From Ulota crispa (taxonomy: Eukaryota > Streptophyta > Bryopsida > Orthotrichales > Orthotrichaceae), in the NCBI GenBank assembly GCA_963920765.1, contig OY987243.1, positions 10,602,001 through 10,666,000 on the forward strand: 64,000 nucleotides of DNA, in the 5' to 3' direction. Shown here piece by piece: positions 1-11,695 of this stretch. The stretch's first letter is position 1. The number at the start of each line of letters is the position of its first letter. Under the pieces are notes generated by a model. The model was not told the DNA's origin and made no database searches. It was given only the letters and a program-made list of their open reading frames with translations. Made by a program: the position numbers and the translations under genes.

Positions 1-344
1 AGGAAGAAGAGAAGTGGCATGCACAACAAACAAATGCCTAATTTTTTTGATCCAAGGATATTTGTGATATTTCTGAAAAAGCAGGGATATCTATGATTAT
101 ATTGCGGGGTATCCATGAGATTTTCCCTATTTGAGTCGACTTGATGATCTATGCCGCATGATATTTTGGCGATCCTGGTTCTGAGCACAGCTTTTTAGTA
201 CTGCGCGGTTCGACGCCCGGTTCCTTTCTATCTGCGTCACCATCGTTGCGCACGCCACAGGGCAGGTCGACGAGCTTGCATGTGCGCTTGAATGTGTAAA
301 TGCGCGCATCTCAGGTTTTTGCTTTCATTTTCTGTAAACACCTG

Positions 345-424
345 CTCGTTCTTCGAATTTCTCGCTCTTTAAATTACTCGCTCTTTGAATTGCTCGCTAT
401 TTGGATTACTCGCTCTTTGGATTG
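345..424. repeat. 16-bp minisatellite, five units
   Basis: Five head-to-tail 16-base units start at 345, 361, 377, 393 and 409. The consensus is near CTCGCTCTTTGAATTG with one to four changes per unit. The unit length is not a multiple of three, so this is unlikely to be a coding repeat. Confidence 0.85.
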
Positions 425-490
425 CTATTCAGGAAGCTTTATTTGCTGCGGTACGGAGGTGAAGCGAGGATACATAACATAGCCGTTGCT

Positions 491-832
491 GTTTCAGTCC
501 GTTTTCGAGCGATTCGATAGTTTTGGATGTTGTGCAAGGGCGAAGCGTACGCAAGGATTCGTGTTAGAAGCGTGACGCGCAATCTGTTTATGTTATACTT
601 CGTTTCTTGCTCTTTCGGTGATATTTGAGCGCTTTTCCAGATCGTCAGAGTTTCAAGTTTGTGTTTCAGCCCGTTTTGGAGCGATTCGATAGTCTTGGAT
701 GTTGTGCAAGGGTGATTCATTCGTAAGGATTCGTGTTAGAAGCGTGCCGCGCGATCTGGTGGTGTTTTTCTTTATTTCTTGCTCTTTCTGTGAGATTTGA
801 GCGCTTTTCCAGATCGCCAGAGTTAAGTTTGT
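491..832. repeat. 172-bp tandem duplication
   Basis: Two adjacent diverged copies (491-662 and 663-832) share a start in GTTTCAG, a middle in GGATGTTGTGCAAGGG and an end in GCTTTTCCAGATCG. Composition is about 45% GC, above the local intergenic level. It may belong to a promoter or leader of the doubtful unit downstream. Confidence 0.85.
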
Positions 833-942
833 ATCTCCGGATCTGTCGAAGCCGCTACCGTCAACAGACGGAGTTGCACTGATAGAACGGTGTCATCTGC
901 CGTTCCGATGTGTTAGTTGCACGATATATTTCGTTTGCCAAC

Positions 943-1146
943 ATGATTGAGTTACCTTCCTTCGCGGCCACTCCTGTGGCGCATGTCAAAGCCAGCAAAC
1001 CTCAATGCACCTTGTGTCAGATGATAGCCTGCCCTAAGCTTGCTCTTGACCCGGACGCGGGTCGCGTTCTCAGCAATCAATGCCCCATTCACTCCGCCAT
1101 CGTTTTCGTGATTGTCGATTTCTTGTGGAGTGCGTTCAAAGACTGA
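943..1146 (+). CDS. doubtful small ORF, unrecognised
   Basis: An ATG at 943 opens 67 codons ending in TGA at 1144-1146. Codon third positions are GC-rich at the start, and the product has a CTLCQMIAC stretch with three cysteines. I know no family for it. A second open stretch at 1347-1522 ends before a donor-like GTAGGA, and a third at 1748-1825 follows an acceptor-like run, so this could be the remains or pieces of one spliced gene at 900-1830. The pieces could equally be chance ORFs in a GC-richer non-coding transcript. Confidence is low. Confidence 0.18.
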   Translation: MIELPSFAATPVAHVKASKPQCTLCQMIACPKLALDPDAGRVLSNQCPIHSAIVFVIVDFLWSAFKD

Positions 1147-2451
1147 AAAGCGCTAACTTGTAATGGCTTCATCGGCGTAGTTTTTTGGTGATGACGTGCT
1201 TATTACTCTCACGGACTTCTCGGAGGATGCATTCTTTCGGAGAAGTTGATTCGATATCTTCCGTTTGTAGCGGTCGATGATTCTTGCGCAAGGAATCGAA
1301 GATCCTGAACATGTAACATTTTGACCATACGATTCCGTGTCCATTCATGGCGCTCTTCTGTGCGACTCCAAAGCTTATGATTCCAAGTACGAGAGTGTCG
1401 GAGACGGCATTCTCCAAAGATTACGTTTGCAACGAACCTGTCGACTGGACCACGGAGCCTTCATCCACACGGCTACATCTGTTTCTGGAGCAATTTCGAG
1501 CTTTCTATCTGCATTCGGTAGGATTTCTTAACCGCTACATTGATCTTGCTTAAGTCTGCATTTCTTTGCCTGCAATACGTTATCATCTATGTTTCAATGC
1601 ATTGTCAACATTCTTCAGATTTTTTAAGAGACATATGATGCAATCACTTTCGCTTTCTGAATGTTAGGTTGCTTCGTCTTGCTTTTTGAATTGTTCACAC
1701 CTTAATCATTACTGACCTTCTGTAGAATTTTAACTAGGACGGTTGCAATGAACGATGTGCAGCGTTTGGTTGCCCTTGGAGAGGACATCACACTATGTTT
1801 GATTTTCAATGACAAGCCAGTCTGACGAATTGTAATCGTCTTTGTTTGCACAGGAGACATGAAGGATCTGTGAACGAGTGCAAACTTTCATTCCATTGGT
1901 TAGGTTTATTCTCCGAAGCAATCACGCTTGCAGGACTTGGAGGATATGGTTTGTGGCAATTGAGTTGATTCCCTTGACACTGCAACCATGTAGACCTCGC
2001 CCATTCTTCAGCCCCGCTTCCACCGGTCCAACGAATCACATAAATGATCGTTGCACTATCTGGATAGTGTGGACAATGTATGATCCATCACATTTTGGAT
2101 ATAAAGTTATGTTCAAAGAGCCACTGTGTACCTTTGTTTTCCGTGCTGGGGAATGATTTATCCAGAACACTTCCAAATTTCAACTGAGATTTCAGTGGAT
2201 CTGAGGGAATGAAACTGAAACCCGAAAGCTATGAAACCACTGATGTAGATCTGGGTGTGGATAGAAACTCTGTGAATTGAAGTGCAGTTGTAAGCTGTTT
2301 GAGCAACTTTTGTCTTCTCAGTTCTACGACTGCCTATATTGTCCCCTATTTTGCCCAGGATTTAGTAGCTGAGAAATGGATTCAACCAAATTTGGCTTGC
2401 AATGACTTCAGATGTTGAGAGTGTGTTAAAATCAAAGGTTTTGAACCGTTG
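1147..2451. other. GC-richer region, no firm gene
   Basis: The region is about 43-47% GC to roughly 2160, then AT-rich. Several overlapping short ORFs on both strands look like neither transposon nor a family I recognise. Confidence 0.4.
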
Positions 2452-3387
2452 TTAACCCCTAAAGGACTGAGCCATTTTTTCAGTAAAAATCACTCAAAAC
2501 TGCCACTTGGGGGGTTAGTAAGAACGTAATTTTTTTTGAAAATTTGGGAAATTCAACTGTAGGATCTTGTCCTAGATTGGATTAGGTACTTGTGGAAAAA
2601 AAATCAGGTCATTTCGGATGCACATGAGTGAGATATTTACATTTAAAGTTAAAAGAAAAGTTTTTTTTCATGCTGCCGCAAAATTTCAGAAGCCTTTGAC
2701 CATTTGTACATGAAAATAATTGCTCTACACAACTTTGTGCTTTATTTTTCCCATGTAGGATATCAAGTTAGCTATGTGTGGGAGAATTTTCAAATCAATT
2801 GGAACTACACAACAGATACGAAAAATCAGTAAGTAAAAAAAAAGTAGAGAATGAGTAAAATCACTAAATTGTTGAGAATTTAATTATTAAAATGAAAAAT
2901 GCAAATCCCAACAGTCATAACGTTGTGATAAACAATCTACATCCTTTGGTTTTGTTTTTTTTTCAAAATAATAAAAATTGAGTAAAATAAAGGACTTCAA
3001 AGTTTATTTTAGAATAGAGATTCCATAAGTGCCTACAAACAAAAACTCCTCATAACTTTCATGTCATTGATTGAAATTGAATGATTTGAAGCTTCTCACC
3101 TATAAAAAAATCTAAAGAACCAATTTCAAATTTTAATTTAAAAAAAATTAAATTTTAAAAAAGTTTTTGGGCTGCCCGAGCGGGCAATCCTCCCTTGCTT
3201 TTCAGATTTTCATGCATAACTTCTTCAATAATTGTTGGAATGAGGAAAAAATTAGATGCCCACATAGATGTTTGAATTCCCCACCTTCAATAAAAGTTTC
3301 AAAAAATCACACAAAGTAGCTTATCCAAAGGTACATGCCCAAACTCCCACCTATCCCCCGAAGGGGCAACAATCCTTTAGGGGTTAA
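2452..3387. mobile_element. TTAA-flanked piggyBac-like element, family 1
   Basis: The element runs from TTAACCCCTAAAGGA at the left to TCCTTTAGGGGTTAA at 3373-3387, a 15-base terminal inverted repeat that includes the TTAA target. It is 936 bases with no open frame. Other copies lie at 26894 (left 220 bases), 42336 (mutated TTCA end) and inverted near 43330-43830. A TTAA target plus a terminus starting CCC is the signature of the piggyBac superfamily. Assignment to that superfamily is inference because no transposase is present. Confidence 0.7.
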
Positions 3388-3432
3388 TTGTAAACCATAA
3401 ATGCATGTGCAACGTTTGTGATTTGTACTACG

Positions 3433-3642
3433 GTGCATGACACTTATAACCAACAACTCCCAACTCAAGTGGTTAGCCTAAGGCTTTATCAAAAAAAAAT
3501 TATTCACAATTTGAGACCACTAAAATGAAGCTTAGGGTTTGTCCCACTTGATGATGGAATTACTTTTGAGTTAATGAATATATGTGTTGTACTTTAGTAT
3601 TTCTTGTTGGACCAATAGTAGTTGGTTATAAATGTCATGCAC
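3433..3642. mobile_element. short MITE, TIR GTGCATGAC, copy 1
   Basis: Terminal inverted repeats read GTGCATGACACTTATAACCA at the left and its complement at the right with one change. TACG occurs just outside both ends and may be the target duplication. A second copy lies at 9973-10161 with the same middle (AGGGTTTGTCCCACTTG). It has no coding capacity. Confidence 0.75.
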
Positions 3643-3954
3643 TACGATTTCCAAATAATTAAAAATACATGACCTAGCCTAGAAAAAATACTATGTGCAC
3701 AGTTGTGAAAGGGTTTCCTTCTAAAAACTGATATTGGATGAAGATTTTGTTATCTGTTCTTCAGTTGTTGAAAAGCTTCTACAAGATAAGGAGTCCTGAA
3801 AAGTAAAGTTGTCATAAAAGGCTGAGGAGGACCATGTATAAGGTCCTTTTTCACAAGTGCTGCCTGGAGTCCGAAGATTGAAAAACTTCCTCTAGTTACA
3901 ATTGGGAAAATTCATTTCATGCAATCTACTTACAGCATAAAGCAAGAAAGACCT

Positions 3955-4256
3955 AAGGTAGGAACACCCATAAGCGTCAGTGTTCCCATCACCGTCACCT
4001 CTAAAATCTTGGAAAATCTATGTAATGATAAGAATGTACAACATGTGAACATGAAGTCTTAAAAGTGGTTATGGGTGCAATGGCATTTTGCTTTTTAAAA
4101 CTTCACAATTTATTCTCACAGTATCCAAATAATACATTCGAAAGTGCAAACTTAGTTTTTTTCTGTTCCTAATAGGATCCCATAATTTGCTAATTGGTCA
4201 TTAATAGTCATCATGTTCAAAACCCTTAGTTTGATGTTTATGGTTGCTCCTACCTT
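3955..4256. mobile_element. MITE, TIR AAGGTAGGA, copy 1
   Basis: This 302-base element has ends AAGGTAGGAACACCCATAA and, in complement, AAGGTAGGAGCAACCATAA. A closely similar copy is at 40966-41279. Non-coding. Confidence 0.75.
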
Positions 4257-4730
4257 AACAATCATATGAGATGTTCTTTACAATTCTCAAGAAGTTGAAA
4301 CTCTTTACAAGTATAAGCAAGGTCTTAGGATAAAAGTTACAAAAAACATTTGAAGTTATAGTTTGTCAAAAAAAAGTTTTTGGTATTCAAAGTCAACAAC
4401 TATTTGACATTTTCAACCAAATATTTATTAATTTGTGGTGTCCTGCACTAAACATACCCGAAGCCCCTTCTAGATTGTAATATTTGCACTTGGGAAATCA
4501 GGGACACACATTGAGAAACAAAAAAACAAACAGCCGCTCCGAAACTCCTTTTTAGAGGCTTGGCAAATGACTCGATTGGGTCACTCTTATGTGTTGATTA
4601 TTTTGCGATAAGGGCAGAGCAGGACCAGTGATTGTTAAATGCTGAACAGAATTCAGCAGTTGTTGCTGTTTTTTATCGTTGAACAACTTGAGCAGAATTT
4701 AAGGAAGTAGTTTCTTTGGCATTTTAATGT
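4257..4730. other. AT-rich spacer, nothing recognised
   Basis: I see no open frame, RNA gene or repeat partner here. Confidence 0.4.
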
Positions 4731-5170
4731 AGGGATAAGTTGATAAGTACCCTTATATTTTGCAGTATTTTGATGGATATCCTAAACTTTTTGGAAACTG
4801 TAGGAATACCTTTGCAGGGTTCTAGAGAGGAGATAATCATCAATACAATACTTTTGTTTGTCACAAAATAATTTGTCTGCATGCGTGCGTCATAATGTGG
4901 TGCGGTTGCAAGATTGACCCAAGCTTCATGCTTGCATGCAAAGAACGCTATCTTGGCAACATGATGTACATGCTTACACTATTTGACAACAAACAAAAAG
5001 AAATTAACAAAACTATGGCCAAGGATGTATCCGCCAACATTGCAAGGATGTCATTTACTAAGCTCTTTGCAATCTTGACATTCTCAAGGGTGTCCTTGTA
5101 GTTTTCAGAAAATCAAGGGTGTTCATCAAAACTTTACAAAATGCAAGAATATTTATCAAATTTTCCCTTT
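4731..5170. mobile_element. MITE pair member A, TIR near GGGAAAATTTGATA
   Basis: The right end is TATCAAATTTTCCC and the diverged left end reads GGGATAAGTTGATAAGTACCC. The same layout occurs at 6146-6580, with shared inner blocks such as AAAAGAAATT-ACAA-ACTATG. The 68-codon ORF inside is not supported in the other copy. Confidence 0.6.
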
Positions 5171-5173
5171 TAT

Positions 5174-5558
5174 ATAAGGGGATTGATGTATGTACACCTC
5201 GGGGGTTAGGTAAATTGACCAATCATCAACCAACTAGCGATCTTTGTGCCTAGCATCCTTGCACTTCCTTCCCCTCCCTTCCCAATTTGGAGTACGTCAC
5301 AAATGTATTTGTGGGGAGCTAAGGTGTAAAAGCCTAACCTTTTTTAGAAGCAAGGATAAAGGTAATAGTTTTGCTCCTTATTTTGGCGTTGGTCCAATTG
5401 TATCCTTCTTTGAGGTTCTAAACCAAATCAAGATTTTTGAATCCAAATATGGATTCAATTTTTTCAAATTCAACTTCTTAGTGGTAAATACTTAAAATTT
5501 ACCCCTAGTGTACTTTACATATAACAAACACCCGGTGTACATATGTAAATTCCCTTAT
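5174..5558. mobile_element. foldback element family D, copy 1
   Basis: Ends read ATAAGGGGATTGATGTATGT and, in complement, ATAAGGGAATTTACATATGT. The inner block (AATCCAAATATGGATTCAA region) matches copies at 11298-11695 and 28484-28805. Non-coding. Confidence 0.65.
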
Positions 5559-6145
5559 ATACTTGTCTCATTTTTAAGATTTAGGGTCAAATTTCATGCT
5601 TCATCACAATTGAAGAATTGTGAAAATGACACACAAGTGACCAACAAATTACAAAACTATGCACAAAAATGCATGGGAAAACAACCAAATTGGAAATTAA
5701 AAATGCTATTCCACCAATTTTCTCAAATAAACACAAGTTATTGAAAATCCTGAATTTGCATGGAAGTTTGCCCTTATTCTGGTTATTTAGTAAGTCGAGT
5801 GGCAAGTCATTACTACCAAAGCCACTTCAGAAAGCCCAACTCTTGAGCACCTTTTAAATGTATGTTGCTAGGAATTATTCAGTTAAAAGAGCTCCTGATT
5901 TGCAAGCATGGTTGAAGAAGGGCACCCAAGTTTTTGTGCAAAGACATTGCCAAATTTGCTAAATTTGCACTTGATCAATAGCTGACTTTTGACGTTGCTA
6001 CCGTGTACGCTTGAAGTGAATAAATTCTAGGCTTGCACACGTTTGTAGCCAATTTTTTATGGCATCAAGAATGACCTGAGTTTGTATTTGCGTTTCACAA
6101 AAAGAAGGTGACCAAGCCAAGTTTCTAGTCCTTTCAAATTTTAAA

Positions 6146-6580
6146 AAGGGAAAATTTGATAGATACCCATATATATTGCTATAGGTTGATGGCTACTCTT
6201 GAGTTTCCTTACAAACGCATTGGATATTGAAGAATTCCCAATATTTTGTCTTGTCATAAAACAAGTTGCATGTGTGCATGCACAACTCTAGTGCAGTTGC
6301 AAGAGCTACTTAGGTTGTACTATTTGTTTCAAAATAAGCATGCAAAAAACATGATTTTAATGTTGTGGTGTGTGCATACTAACAACGGCTACAGCCAAAC
6401 GAAAAGAAATTGACAACACTATGATCAAAGATATGATTGTCAAATATGCAAACAAACTATTCCTTGAGTTGTTTGTAACCCCTAAACTCAATCAAGAATA
6501 TCCTCACAATTTTTTGAAAATCAAAGATATCCATCAAAATATTACAAAATACATGGATATCGATCAAACTTTTTCATTTA
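6146..6580. mobile_element. MITE pair member B, TIR near GGGAAAATTTGATA
   Basis: The left end is AAGGGAAAATTTGATAGATA and the right end carries ATCGATCAAACTTTTTC. It is homologous through its length to 4731-5170. Confidence 0.6.
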
Positions 6581-6952
6581 AAAAACATGTAAAATTGGTG
6601 TTTTGCAATTGCAAGTTTAACAATCATTCCCAAAGTCAATAGTGTGATAAGTTCTCCTTTATAGCATTGACTATTCAGCTATAAACACTAAGTTTCTTTG
6701 TTGGTGTTGTTTGAATGAACTTTTGAAGCCTTGTAATTCACACCATTTTCGAATTTCTTTGTTTTTAAAGTTCATAGGACATTCATTTACAATAATAATC
6801 AAAGATTTTCCATCCAACCAAGAAATTTCAAATAGGTTGACACGGCCAAGATCGAAGGTGTTGAATGCTTTATGATGGAATTGGTTCCTTCTACCGTAAT
6901 GCAAAAGCACATTTTACAGGCAGTATATATCGAAAGCGGGTATCTAAAGCGG

Positions 6953-7062
6953 CTGCGATGGGTCTTGCAAGGTTCTCGACAGATCAGTTTGCAAGGGTAT
7001 AGATAGGGTCTCGAAAGGGTCTTGAAGGGTCTTGAGAGGGTATAGACAGGGTCTTTGAAAGA
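6953..7062. repeat. GGGTCT-type short repeats upstream of F-box gene
   Basis: Imperfect repeats of GGGTCTTGAA, GGGTCTCGAAA and GGGTATAGACAGGGTCT are packed into about 110 bases, 600-700 bases before the F-box start codon. They could be promoter elements or simple slippage; the sequence does not decide. Confidence 0.5.
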
Positions 7063-7687
7063 GGATCCACCACCGAACGCTCACTGTCCCAAAGAGTCTT
7101 CGCACCCAAGCCACCCTTGAGCCTTCCACCGCCGCCATCGCGTCCACCTCTCCTACACCATTCTACATTCCCATTCTTCTTCTTCACATCGCCGCAGCGT
7201 CGCACTCGCCCTTCCTCCCGCTTCATTCCTATTCACCCAAATTTCATAATCCATAGAACCTCCAAACAGCCAATTCCAGCTCCGAGGTGGACAACCATTT
7301 GCACACAAATCTGTACAATTTTGAAGACAAGGAGGCACCCCGTTGCCGTGTCTGTTGCGTTCGTGGAGAACAGCTCTCCAACTTAGAAACGCAAGCAGAT
7401 TCGGGGGTTTAGACGAGGATGGTAGCAACCGGCATTCGTGGTTTGTCGGTAGATCCGGGGTTTACCGATTGTTGTTGGAGCCGTGGTTGGGACGGCACGG
7501 GATACAGCTACACGCGCTTCTTCGGAGGAGGAGCGTGTTGTTGCTCGCGCGTGAATTCGAGCCACCTCGAATCCGGAATGGGTGAGTAGCGATCCCGGAA
7601 CTCTGTTTTAGGGCAAAATTAGGGTTACAAATTTGACGTTGAAGATTTATCAAGTGTTTCCAAGGAGAGTTTGATTCTGTTGCAACC
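7063..7687 (+). promoter_or_regulatory. promoter and long leader of the F-box gene
   Basis: A pyrimidine-rich stretch (7130-7210, CTTCTTCTTC type) is followed by about 480 GC-balanced bases leading to the start codon. Short upstream ATGs occur (for example 7419), so the leader may hold upstream ORFs. A telobox-like TTAGGGTTA lies at 7619-7627. No clear TATA box was found. The transcription start is inferred to lie near 7100-7200. Confidence 0.4.
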
Positions 7688-8806
7688 ATGGCGAAGCCAG
7701 TAGTGCGAGAATTACCACTCGACATTCTCATGCGTATTTTTGGGTTCCTGCCCATCCCGTCGGTGTGCCGCCTGCGCGCCGTTTGCAAGCAATGGAACGC
7801 CCTCATCGACTCGCCGGAGTTCGGGACGCTTTGCGCGCTAGCGCCGCGGCAGCGCTTCTACGTGCTCCTGACGCCGGGCAAGAGCCGCAACGGCGACGCC
7901 GGGTGGTGCGTCTTAGACCTAACAGACGAGCGATTCTACTCCCTCGACAGCAAGTACCTCGTCGACCATACAAAACAAGCAAACCCTAACCCTAATTCTC
8001 GTTACTCTTTAGACACGGTCGATGCAGCCGGCGGGTTGTTCCTCGTCTTATACCGCACATCGGATCTCACAGCGCTTTATGTCTGTCACCCCGTGACCAA
8101 AACCTTGAAAAGGTTGCCTCCTATTGTCGATACGGATCTCTTGTTACCCATGTTAACAGTGGATTACTCCACAAAGGCGTACAAGGTCGTCTTCTTCGGA
8201 GAGCGCATGCAAATGTACGACTCCGACGTGGAGAAGTGGATGCTGCTTGCGAATCCTCCGGACAACACCGACCCCGTGAGCTCCGCCGTTTGCAACAACA
8301 TTGTGTACACAGTTTTTGGGAATGGGAATGGTTCGTGTTACGTTTTGTTGACGTACAGCCTTGTCGACGACGTGTGGAGCAACAAGGGCATCGAATTGCC
8401 GCAGAGCCTTTCGTTTGTGCAGCTCGTGGTGTGCAGTGGCGAGGTTTACATTGTTGCAGGCTCCCGCATGCGGTGCTTCTGTGGGGAAGAGGAGACGTGT
8501 TTGAAATCCGGTATCACCATTTCCAAGGTGCTGCCGTCTCCTAAAGTGCCCGTTCGAGTGGCTCATATGCCGGAAACTTGGCATTCGTTGCTGTATCCCA
8601 CATGCTTGGCTTGGAATAATTGTCAAGGGATGCCGAGCTTTCTTGCTGTGGCGTCTGAAGGAGCCATTGTGTTTACTTCCAGCAGTGGAAGATCAGTTGT
8701 GTATGATTTCGCCAGAGCCTCATGGCGATCTGTGCAGAAACGTCACCAGTTCCACCGGACGCTTGCTGCAAGCTCCACTACTCTTAATCCTGGGTTCCTG
8801 CTCTAA
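7688..8806 (+). CDS. F-box protein, intronless
   Basis: A single open frame of 372 residues starts at an ATG in good plant context (CAACCATGGCG). Residues 6-46 form an F-box: ELPLDILMRIFGFLP, then the conserved VCRLRAVCKQWNALI helix. The rest (about 50-372) lacks clear kelch repeats but has the beta-rich, tryptophan-spaced look of F-box-associated or degenerate kelch propeller domains. Such proteins bind SKP1 through the F-box and hold a substrate for the SCF ubiquitin ligase in cytosol or nucleus; the substrate cannot be read. Length fits intronless plant F-box/kelch proteins. AACCCTAACCCTAA at about 7982-7995 inside the frame is telomere-like and encodes alternating Asn-Pro. Both flanks are transposon-rich, but the gene is intact. 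Confidence 0.9.
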   Translation: MAKPVVRELPLDILMRIFGFLPIPSVCRLRAVCKQWNALIDSPEFGTLCALAPRQRFYVLLTPGKSRNGDAGWCVLDLTDERFYSLDSKYLVDHTKQANPNPNSRYSLDTVDAAGGLFLVLYRTSDLTALYVCHPVTKTLKRLPPIVDTDLLLPMLTVDYSTKAYKVVFFGERMQMYDSDVEKWMLLANPPDNTDPVSSAVCNNIVYTVFGNGNGSCYVLLTYSLVDDVWSNKGIELPQSLSFVQLVVCSGEVYIVAGSRMRCFCGEEETCLKSGITISKVLPSPKVPVRVAHMPETWHSLLYPTCLAWNNCQGMPSFLAVASEGAIVFTSSSGRSVVYDFARASWRSVQKRHQFHRTLAASSTTLNPGFLL

Positions 8807-9972
8807 CAAAAAGGGAAGCTCTCTCTCTTTTCCATTTGCTTCCATTTGTTTGTGGGTTTGACTCAAAGGCCATGATTCTACTTGAGGATGTCAAAGTTCA
8901 TGATTTTAGGCACGCAGTTCTGTTGTTTTGTTTCAAAACCCATTTCTGCGTCATCCTGAGCCTTGTCTGAATATCTTAAGCCCTTTCGTAGAGACCTCAA
9001 ATCATTGCCTCCATTCTTGGAGAGCAAGTCTGACATCGCCTGCTGTGTAAACATGAGGCTCAAATTTCCCCTCCAGAACTCTTGCTCTGGGATAGAGTTT
9101 TTCAGATTTCGGGGTCGTCTGACACCCCTCTGATCTATCTCCTGGCTTTATGTGAATCATGTATCATGCGCAACTCTCGTCTGGTGATTTGTGACCCCCA
9201 CTTGTTTGATCTCTGGTTTCTCTTCACTTGGTCGATGCTTTTGTAGTGTAAGAGTGAAGTTTTATGCTGGAGTTCCATCTCATAGGGTCATCATGGTGAG
9301 AAGAGTGTGTTCTTCTCATCACTGTAATTATTTAAATGTACAAGGTAGGGTCTTAGTTAGAAATCGGTGTTTACAACTCGTAATTACCACAGCAGCAATC
9401 AAGCAAGCTGCTACTGTAATTGTACATTTTTCTTCTGTAATGGATGGCAAGACATCTCGTTACGTACCCCTCTTGTTTGGTGGACTTTGTGTGGAGCTCA
9501 GACATTCTTGTGTATGTGATGATTGTTGTTATCATTCTTTGGAGCTCACTGAAAAAAACCAGGGTTTTCTGGTTGCTCAAAATCTATTTGGGTGTATTTT
9601 TTCTGCAGCTACATCTGTTTGTTTCACTTCAGTACTTTTGGCAAACACTGGAGTATATTTTTTCACTTTAAGCATTTTCACGAACGCTTGATGTTTGGGT
9701 AGAGAATGTAGGATTGTGGAGAGATCTTTGGTTTTGCAAGAGCTTGATTTGATGAAATGAAAAAGTTTATCACCATGTCTTATTAGCTTCTGCAATTTCA
9801 AAGTGGGATGCTGTGGACCTGTACAAAGAAAACAAACATCTCGTTTCTAGTCAAAGATCTAGGCATTTTGCAAAATCCTGCTAACAAGTTGAACCAGACT
9901 GTACAAATTGATGAATTGATCTTGTCTCGTACATTGATCAAGTAGTACCGGACCCTGAAAGGTTTACATACG
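8807..9972. other. 3' flank of F-box gene
   Basis: It probably holds the 3' untranslated region and then spacer. The longest open frame (9191-9691) starts on GTG, is cysteine-rich with no domain I recognise, and I do not call it a gene. It has no repeat partner in the window. Confidence 0.4.
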
Positions 9973-10161
9973 GTGCATGCCACTTCTTATAACCAACAAC
10001 CCCTAATTGAAGTGGTTAGCCTAAGGCTTTTTGAACTACCAAGATGAAGCTTAGGGTTTGTCCCACTTGGTGGTGGAATTATTTTTGAGCTAATGAGGAT
10101 ATGTGTTGTGCTTTAGTATTTTTTGTTTGGCCAATAGTTATTGGTTATAAGTGTCATGCAC
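9973..10161. mobile_element. short MITE, TIR GTGCATGAC, copy 2
   Basis: Ends GTGCATGCCACTTCTTATAA and TTATAAGTGTCATGCAC. It is about 80% similar to 3433-3642 over its full length, with an internal deletion. Confidence 0.75.
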
Positions 10162-11297
10162 TATAGTATTGAAATTTCAGAAGCTAGTACTAGGAAAATT
10201 GCAACAGAAACTTTTCATGATTGCTATAAGATTACTAGCACTGAAAACGTTTTATGCTAATCGCTTTTTTGCTACACCAAAATTGGTGTGGCCAATTATT
10301 CTTTAGTATTTTTTGAAATATTTAACCAACTTTTATATATGGGATTGGGAGTAGGAGCCTAGTTTTCAAGGTTCCACTTGATGTTGCCTCACCCTACAAG
10401 TGCAATATTCTAATTTCTCACAAAACCATCATGAAATTTAGCTTTGATGAAAGGTTGAAAGCATCCAACTATACATCTGTAAAAAAAGTGTAGCCATTTT
10501 TGCTACTCAACCAATTTTTGGTTAGAAAAAAAGCTAAGGTCACTCCATCCAAAATATTTTCACTGATCACCAGTGATTATACAAGAGTCTTTTGAATGGA
10601 CGATTATAAAGAAACATGGAATGCAAAGAACATGCATTCAGTTTATAAGTACAGAAATTTATATACAAATTAGCCCACGAGGCCAAACACGAAGCACTCA
10701 CAAGCATGTCTCATAATCCCCTAACCTAAAACTCAAAATCCTTCAGCACACACTGTTTGACACATGGCCGATATGAATAGCTAGTTTCTCAAATTCGCCT
10801 CGTCTTTGGCTTCATCGCTGCATCGCCGCACAATGTACAAGTTCGTAAACATGGACACGACGCTGCTGTTGATAAAAATCTTCCAAACGCTGGAAACAAA
10901 ACACCTGGCACAAGCAGTGCTCACAAGTGTGGGTAAATTTAGTAAATAATTCTACCACTTTTTTTACTAGTACATCAGATGTCAATATCAAAGTTACGTT
11001 TGAATTTTTAGAAAATTTAGCAGTATGTTTTACCACTTGAGCTAATTATGTAAAAAATCACGTTTATGATCACTGCTTTGGAGGTGCTCCAGTCGTTGAA
11101 CTGGGTCTCCAGCAACAAATGGCAGGTATAAGGATGAGCATGGCAGGAAACCCTACCCCATTCGCGTCACTCTTCAGCCTGTTCATCTATTAGAACATTG
11201 AAAATCCAGAACTTACTCGTACAACGTATCCCAACATGTAGAATCATCTTAATAACCGAGGCAAGGTGCAGAGAAGTTTTTCCAACCATTTTTGTAT
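10162..11297. other. spacer with one GC-richer patch
   Basis: Mostly AT-rich. A patch at 10690-10950 is GC-richer and has a 38-codon frame (ATG at 10833, +) ending near a donor-like GGGTAAAT. It matches no family I know and could be a lone exon or chance. Confidence 0.3.
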
Positions 11298-11695
11298 AGG
11301 AATTGATATGTGCACACCGGGGGTTGATATATACATCCCCTGGGGGTAAATTATAGATTTCTACCATCAAAAAGCTGAATTTGAGGATTTTGAATACAGA
11401 TTTGGACTTGGAGACCATGATTTAGTCTAGAACCATTAAAAGGTTGCAATTGAACATCCAATGAAAAAACTCATCTTTTTTTACAAACAAAAGTAAAAGT
11501 AACACTTTTCCCCTAGCTAAGCTTTTTCATTGAGTGTTGTTCAATTGCAACCTTTTTATGGTTCTAGACTAAGTCATGGTCTCTAAGTCCAAATCTGAAT
11601 TCAAAATTCTCAAATTCGGCATTCATGGTAGAAATCTAAAATTTACCTCCGGGGGGTGTGCATATATCAACCCCAGGTGTGCACATATCAATTCC
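11298..11695. mobile_element. foldback element family D, copy 2
   Basis: A nearly full-length hairpin: left arm 11298-11490 and right arm 11505-11695 are inverted copies, from GGAATTGATATGTGCACACC at the left to its complement at the right. The spacer is about 15 bases. It lies about 90 bases beyond the stop codon of the CAAD gene. Non-coding. Confidence 0.85.

Noticed and set aside
8153-8626. 157-codon minus-strand frame
   Set aside because: Antisense of the F-box coding region, with no independent features.
9191-9691. 166-codon open frame downstream of the F-box gene
   Set aside because: It starts on GTG, has no domain, and lies where the F-box 3' untranslated region is expected.
10011-10070. 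tRNA-like box A and box B in the GTGCATGAC MITE
   Set aside because: Spacing and the box B sequence do not fit; the element is explained by its terminal inverted repeats.
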